Assembly (NCBI GenBank): GCA_037176905.1
Contig: JBBBWG010032308.1
Coordinates: 1 to 64,000, forward strand
DNA length: 64,000 bases
Direction of reading: 5' to 3'
Source: Azolla pinnata
Taxonomy: Eukaryota > Streptophyta > Polypodiopsida > Salviniales > Salviniaceae
A program made the translations under genes and the position numbers. A model generated the notes under the pieces. The model was given only the letters and a program-made list of their open reading frames with translations. It had not been told where the DNA came from and did no database searches. Of the stretch, positions 59,278-64,000 are shown one piece after another (the stretch's first letter is position 1; each line of letters begins with the position of its first letter).

Positions 59278-61713
59278 ATGAATATTAAACGGCAAAGATG
59301 CGCAAGGCACCCCTCTCACCCACTTGTGGGAGTCTGTGCACTCTGCCTCTCAGAGCGCCTCTCGATTATAGAAAGCAAAGGATGGGGATCTACTTCGGCT
59401 ACGAAAGATCTCCTTGAAGCTTCTAATCATCATCATCATCAACAACATCAGAATGTCGGTAATGGCAATGGACATGAAGCTCCAGGTAAGAATCTGGATC
59501 CTTACAAGGATGTGGTTTATGAAGCCCTTTGCCATAGTCATCAGACCATAGAACATAATGGGCAGGATTTTGCCTCCGCCCAAAGGTCAAATGAGGCCAC
59601 ATTTGATAGCCAACATGAAGGAGAAGCCAAAGGTGAAATTGAGACTGGGTGTAAACTAGAATTAGCTGAGAAGATCCCCGTCTCCAAGAGTAAAGTTCCA
59701 GATTCAGCTGAAAGTATTTGTGCCTCCAAAAGTGGAGAAATCGGTTCGTTCGACAAGGTAATCGGCGCGAAATGTGGAGACTCGGATTCGATCCTAGAAC
59801 CAAAAATAAGGGAAGAAGCAGCAACCGAAAAAATGGCGAAGCTTGAAAAAGAGAGCTTTCACAGCCGGTCCCAAATTTGTGATGAACATTCGCTCGCTTC
59901 CGTGGTTGAGAAGACGAAGCCTATGGTATCAACAGAGCGCAAAGAGCCAGTTTATAGCGAAACTTTACTTCGTCACATCGATCGCATTAACATGGACACT
60001 TCATCATCTGTGATAGCGGTTGAGCCTCCTGATGGCACTATCGGGAGTTTTCCTGTCCACATGCCACAAACCACATCAAATCGTGATGATATTGATATTC
60101 ACCAAGAAGAAGCTGGCTTCAGAAGTGGAGGAACAGATTCTCTTGGAAATGGTAAGCGCAACTCTGCAAAGGAGAGCTTGTTCAAGGACTCGCGAATTCA
60201 TGGTGAAATTTCGATCACCCCAAACGATGAGAAGATGAAATGTATGCAGTTGGGTGGGCTCAAGGAACCTGTTTCGGCTTCTATTGGTAACATCAAGCAT
60301 ACTTGTAGGTTGGTTCAAGGAAATGTGCTTCTAAGCGCAGAACCCCAAATGGAGACAAACAGGCTTACTAGAGATTCCAGACCTCCAATTTCTCGGTCCT
60401 CTTCAAGTGACAAACACAAGAAGAATACGCTGTCTTCTCTTTTCATCCTAGATGACAGAGGGCTGACAAGTGAGGATCATTTTAAAGCTATACGAACCTC
60501 GGCCGTTATTGCAAATGCGTTGTCATCAAGTGTTTCCGAGCCTTGCAAATCGAATCTGATTCATGATCCGCGGAGGTATCAGCATAGGTCCTTTTCAGAG
60601 AGGGCCGATCCTACCAAATATCTCTTTCCAGTGCCGGAAACCAGTAAGAAAGGTCCTTCTTTTTCATCATCATCCTGGTTTTCATCGCTCTTCTGGAGGC
60701 GGAAGAAAAGTTCCCAGGATACATTATCTGCTGCAAATACTTCTTCTATTAGAACACTTCAGCCTGGATGGGTGCATGCAAGGCAATCCTGGGATGCACC
60801 TAAACCTTCATCTGCATGGGGTCTATCTTCATTCGACAGACCTAGGTCATCTTGGGAGCCTTCTAGACCCTCATGGGATGGCGTGGTTCGAGCCTCGGAC
60901 AGAGATTCTATCCTCAATGGTATAGATTTCTATACTGAAGGTTTGCGAGAGACGAGCAGGGTTTCTGAGGGTCTGCGTGAGCAAGGAGGGATTGATGGTC
61001 GGAAATTACTTGAAAGCACGAGGACTGGATCAAAGTCTATGTCCAAGGCAGCTCCACATTCAGATGATAAAGACAGAGCAAAACCTACCAAGGGATTCCG
61101 CGCCCCCAAACATGTGTTAGCACAGACCACTCCCCCCAGATCATCGGAGGGGATCGAAATCTATATACAGCAAAGGCTTAGCAATGAGCGATACCGACAT
61201 CAGGATCGGCAGTACAGCAGAGGCTCTCATACTCTTTGGAACAAAGTGTGGACGAGAAGCTTCTCGAATCCAAAGTGGACATTCAAGACCAAGCACAGCA
61301 AACGAGAAGCTGTTAAAGAAGAAGGGAGTGCAGCTGCCATGGCTCGAGATGATTCGCACGATCGGGGGAAATCCAAAATAACTTCTCGTGAGCTGGCCAA
61401 GGAGAATCCCCATAACGGGGGCCATTTCAGAAACTTCCACAGTATGATGGAGCGAGAAACAACAAGATGGAATGCATACTATGGTCCTATCCTGAGAAAC
61501 AGCGACGACGATGATGCAGCAATAAACGGGTTGAAAGCCATGCACCCACAGAAGGACCCGGTCAGGAAGAACAATGCTGCTGGACAAAAGACTGAGCAAG
61601 AAAGGAAGAACCGGGGCTCAAATTTCATGCTTGACAATGGGCTGCTCAGTTTCTATCTTACCCCTGTAAGGAAGGGGCATACTAGCAGAGGCAAAGGGAT
61701 CGTGATGGTATAG
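59278..61713 (+). CDS. OCTOPUS-like (DUF740) protein
   Basis: An intronless frame of 811 residues. The N-terminus has the family signature RCARHPSHPLVGVCALCLSE followed by RLSII, a Cys/His cluster (residues 8-23). The middle is long, Ser-rich and apparently disordered. Further shared parts are KKNTLSSLFILDD (about 381-394), a Trp/Ser-rich basic patch SSSWFSSLFWRRKKS (about 465-480), RQSWDAPKPSSAW and RPSWDG, and a C-terminal FYLTPVRKG resembling the family's C-terminal FYLTPLR. OCTOPUS in Arabidopsis is a polarly placed plasma-membrane-associated protein promoting protophloem differentiation; whether this protein does so here is unknown. The start is the first ATG of the frame and lies 22 residues before the end of the signature. 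A His/Gln run (HHHHQQHQ) near residue 50 is low complexity. Confidence 0.85.
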   Translation: MNIKRQRCARHPSHPLVGVCALCLSERLSIIESKGWGSTSATKDLLEASNHHHHQQHQNVGNGNGHEAPGKNLDPYKDVVYEALCHSHQTIEHNGQDFASAQRSNEATFDSQHEGEAKGEIETGCKLELAEKIPVSKSKVPDSAESICASKSGEIGSFDKVIGAKCGDSDSILEPKIREEAATEKMAKLEKESFHSRSQICDEHSLASVVEKTKPMVSTERKEPVYSETLLRHIDRINMDTSSSVIAVEPPDGTIGSFPVHMPQTTSNRDDIDIHQEEAGFRSGGTDSLGNGKRNSAKESLFKDSRIHGEISITPNDEKMKCMQLGGLKEPVSASIGNIKHTCRLVQGNVLLSAEPQMETNRLTRDSRPPISRSSSSDKHKKNTLSSLFILDDRGLTSEDHFKAIRTSAVIANALSSSVSEPCKSNLIHDPRRYQHRSFSERADPTKYLFPVPETSKKGPSFSSSSWFSSLFWRRKKSSQDTLSAANTSSIRTLQPGWVHARQSWDAPKPSSAWGLSSFDRPRSSWEPSRPSWDGVVRASDRDSILNGIDFYTEGLRETSRVSEGLREQGGIDGRKLLESTRTGSKSMSKAAPHSDDKDRAKPTKGFRAPKHVLAQTTPPRSSEGIEIYIQQRLSNERYRHQDRQYSRGSHTLWNKVWTRSFSNPKWTFKTKHSKREAVKEEGSAAAMARDDSHDRGKSKITSRELAKENPHNGGHFRNFHSMMERETTRWNAYYGPILRNSDDDDAAINGLKAMHPQKDPVRKNNAAGQKTEQERKNRGSNFMLDNGLLSFYLTPVRKGHTSRGKGIVMV

Positions 61714-63726
61714 ATTCACCGTGTATGTACCCATCCATCCGTGTATAATCATCATCAATTATTTCTATAGAAAAGGTGCTTTCAACCATGGCGAAATTCC
61801 CAGGTTTTGCTTTTACTGATGATTCTGGCGCTCGAAAAAGAGTGAATTGTTAGAGGCGCGGTGTAATCCATCGATTTATAGGCATTGATTGGGCCTGAGA
61901 ACCATGGGCATTATCCCTGTTATTTGTGTTACTGTCTTTTACCCATTCTTCATCCTCGAGGTATCGATTGACTTAGCCGTGTAACTTAACTGTTCAGAAA
62001 ACAGGCAAGGATCGACCGTCTCCAGCCAGTCTCTCTGGATGATTTCAAGCTGGTATCTATCGTGTCTCAGGGTTTTGCGTGCTGATATCATTGTACTGTT
62101 CGACTATTACAAATGAATAAATCACAGCTTCTTTTGGCGAGATCTTCAGTATGTTAATTCGCATGAATATGTTGACGTTGTGCTTCAGGAAACCTATAAC
62201 CGTTCTTATTTTCTTTGATTGGATCAGGTTTTGGGCACTTTATGCGGCATGATTAAGCCGGAATCATATTGCGTTCCAAGTCTTTGATGAGTTTTTGTTT
62301 TCTTTTTAAATATAATCTTTATTGATTGGATGACTTTCAACATTTCAATTTTTACATGAAGTGCACCAATGATTTGGACTTTATTGTGGGTTTTGACCCC
62401 ACATTCAGGTGCTCCTGCAAGATTTGGGTTTGCCCAAAAAACTGTACCAATTTCTCCTGGATATATATGTTACAAGTCCTTTCTGACAAGATTTTGCATG
62501 CTGCATTTGCATCTGTTCACATGATTTGATGTGGGTTTTCCAACATTTCTATAGAAACTTGAGAATACACACCCCCCCCTCATGCTTCAACATCTTGAAA
62601 TGGCAGGGCTATGAATCATGCTGACCACATAGCAAGTCTTTGATCCTAAGTCACAATGTCTTTTCAATCCTAAGCCACATATATATTGTGCAAACAGATT
62701 TTGTATTGCGTGTATTAACAAATTTTGGATTAATTTCACTCAACTGTTGCAGCACATAGGCAGCTGAACCCATCCCGATCATGCTTTACAATCTACAGAA
62801 ACGGAAAAAGGAAGGCTAAAAACCTCTGTGAATAAACCCTCTGAAGGCTTGCAATCACAGAAGCAATGTTTGCTTTGGAACATAAAACAGTAAATAAGTT
62901 CCAATACATACATTGGTATCTAAATAAAAAGACTAAGAGGTCTGATAAAGCACCGTTTAGCACTTGAACGATGCCGAATGGCAACAAACCCCCAAGCAGA
63001 AACTGAAATTAACCGCATTATTTGGAGGATTATGAAAGGGCAAGCACCATGCTAGGACATGGAAAAAAAAACGCAATACGAGATAGCTTTAGTAGTGAAT
63101 ACACTGCTCAGATGCTAAAGATAACAGAGAAAGCATGAGTTCTATTCAATTATACAAGTAATAAGTGAATGAACATTGCCACTGAAATGAGCTTTGTTGT
63201 AGAAAAACAATGGAGTAGAGAAGAGTTTGAAAATGAAGGCAATTCCATTGCTAGCCGTTCTTGCAAAAAACAGACGTTCTAACGACACTTTTGGGCATTT
63301 TTACCATGTTCATAATGTGCCTCTATTTATGGCCTTCACAGTAGGCTGAACTAATGAATGGGCTTTAGGGTTTAGGGTTTATGAAATCCTCCAATGACTT
63401 CATTAACCTGCAAGAATTGAAGTGAACAATTCACTGTGTTCTTTTTCAAACATGCGTGCAGGTAAATGCACTTGTACAAATTTATGGAAATTTATATTTG
63501 TTTCCTCTGATTCCATACATGGGAAGGAAACCTGATCAAATTTGCTGAGCTCTAAGACATGCCATCCCACACACATCCAGTAACTATATTTGTGAACCCA
63601 TTTCAGCATGGTGCTGTCACACACTATATATTATCAATTACAACCCTTCAAGAATGGCACAATGTCACCTCACTATCATCTCAGGAAAATAAATATTGCT
63701 CACAGTTGAAATCATTAGACAGCTCA
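61714..63726. other. convergent 3' flanks, no gene recognised
   Basis: 3' UTR of the OCTOPUS-like gene, spacer, and 3' flank of AXR1. A TTTAGGGTTTAGGGTTT run lies at about 63365-63381. No coding exon recognised. Confidence 0.5.
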
Positions 63727-64000
63727 CTAGCAATTGCCGAGATGCAAAATTGATGTGGTCGAATCAAGTCCATTGTAAATCAACACACCCGGAAGTGGTG
63801 TAAACTGCTTTGTAATAAGCTGCAGAGATCAAATTGTGCCTGTGAGAATACAGCAACAAACATAGACTAAACACTACTCGATTCAATACCTTAATTGCTT
63901 CCTGAGATGCTATGCCTCCAATTATCGCAGCTACATTGTGGATTTCTGAAGCTCCAAAACGACAAAATTCACGGACAAGATCATCTGACAAGCTCACTCC
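63727..64000 (-). CDS. AXR1: NEDD8-activating enzyme E1 regulatory subunit, C-terminal part
   Basis: Two exons of a gene that continues past the right edge: 64000-63890 and 63819-63727. They encode SLSDDLVREFCRFG, ASEIHNVAAIIGGIASQEAI and, after a 70-bp intron, LITKQFTPLPGVLIYNGLD before the stop. This is the characteristic end of AXR1/APPBP1, the partner of ECR1 in the heterodimeric E1 that activates the ubiquitin-like protein RUB/NEDD8, needed for cullin-RING ligases and auxin signalling. The codon at 63997-63995 is GTG inside the protein, not a start. Only about 68 of some 540 residues are visible. Confidence 0.93.

Noticed and set aside
1-64000. Search for LTR retroelements, other virus-like elements and complete tRNA or rRNA genes
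   Set aside because: No reverse transcriptase, integrase or capsid-like frame, no paired long terminal repeats, and no complete cloverleaf was recognised by eye.

Overview
The window is nuclear DNA of a land plant. It has split genes with GT-AG introns of about 70-750 bp, plant-only families (KIN-14 kinesin with a malectin-like domain, MYB-CC, DUF248-type putative methyltransferase, OCTOPUS-like, AXR1), organelle-type PPR proteins, many microsatellites and telomere-like AAACCCTAA motifs. The style of the PPR proteins (long PLS chains of about 101-residue triplets, intronless or nearly so) suggests a fern or other seed-free vascular plant. That placement is inference. No bacterial, viral or LTR element and no complete tRNA or rRNA gene was recognised.

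Layout. 1-1.3 kb: little, one doubtful exon and a GATC-rich minisatellite. 2.1-8.0 kb (+): KIN-14 kinesin A. 9.4-10.3 kb (+): RPAC2, the small shared subunit of RNA polymerases I and III. 12.0-15.9 kb (-): a 1310-residue PPR protein. 17.8-23.2 kb (-): KIN-14 kinesin B, paralogue of A. 24.2-27.1 kb: three tandem-repeat fields. 27.8-30.8 kb (-): MYB-CC transcription factor. 31.5-36.9 kb: microsatellite-rich spacer. 37.0-42.0 kb (-): Golgi-type DUF248 putative methyltransferase. 42.6-45.6 kb: duplicated spacers and a telomere-motif minisatellite. 45.6-47.9 kb (+): GC-rich PPR protein. 49.4-53.9 kb (+): nuclear poly(A)-binding protein (PABN). 55.4-57.7 kb: tRNA-like fragments and minisatellites. 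59.3-61.7 kb (+): OCTOPUS-like protein. 63.7-64.0 kb (-): last two exons of AXR1, continuing off the right edge.

The genes do not form one pathway. The most informative feature is the tail-to-tail pair of KIN-14 genes enclosing RPAC2 and a PPR gene. Twelve consecutive exons are counterparts; ten of them have identical lengths in the two copies. The N-terminal halves differ sharply. Kinesin B keeps a two-exon malectin-like domain and one copy of a 55-residue acidic module. Kinesin A lacks the malectin exons and has about eight tandem copies of the module. A short relic of a kinesin 3' end lies between kinesin A and RPAC2. Other notable points are a splice donor present three times in the PABN leader, a PPR gene whose C-terminus was made by a local duplication, and an assembly gap inside a 119-bp satellite.

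Exon borders were set by hand from splice consensus, reading frame, paralogue comparison and family sequence. UTR limits are approximate.
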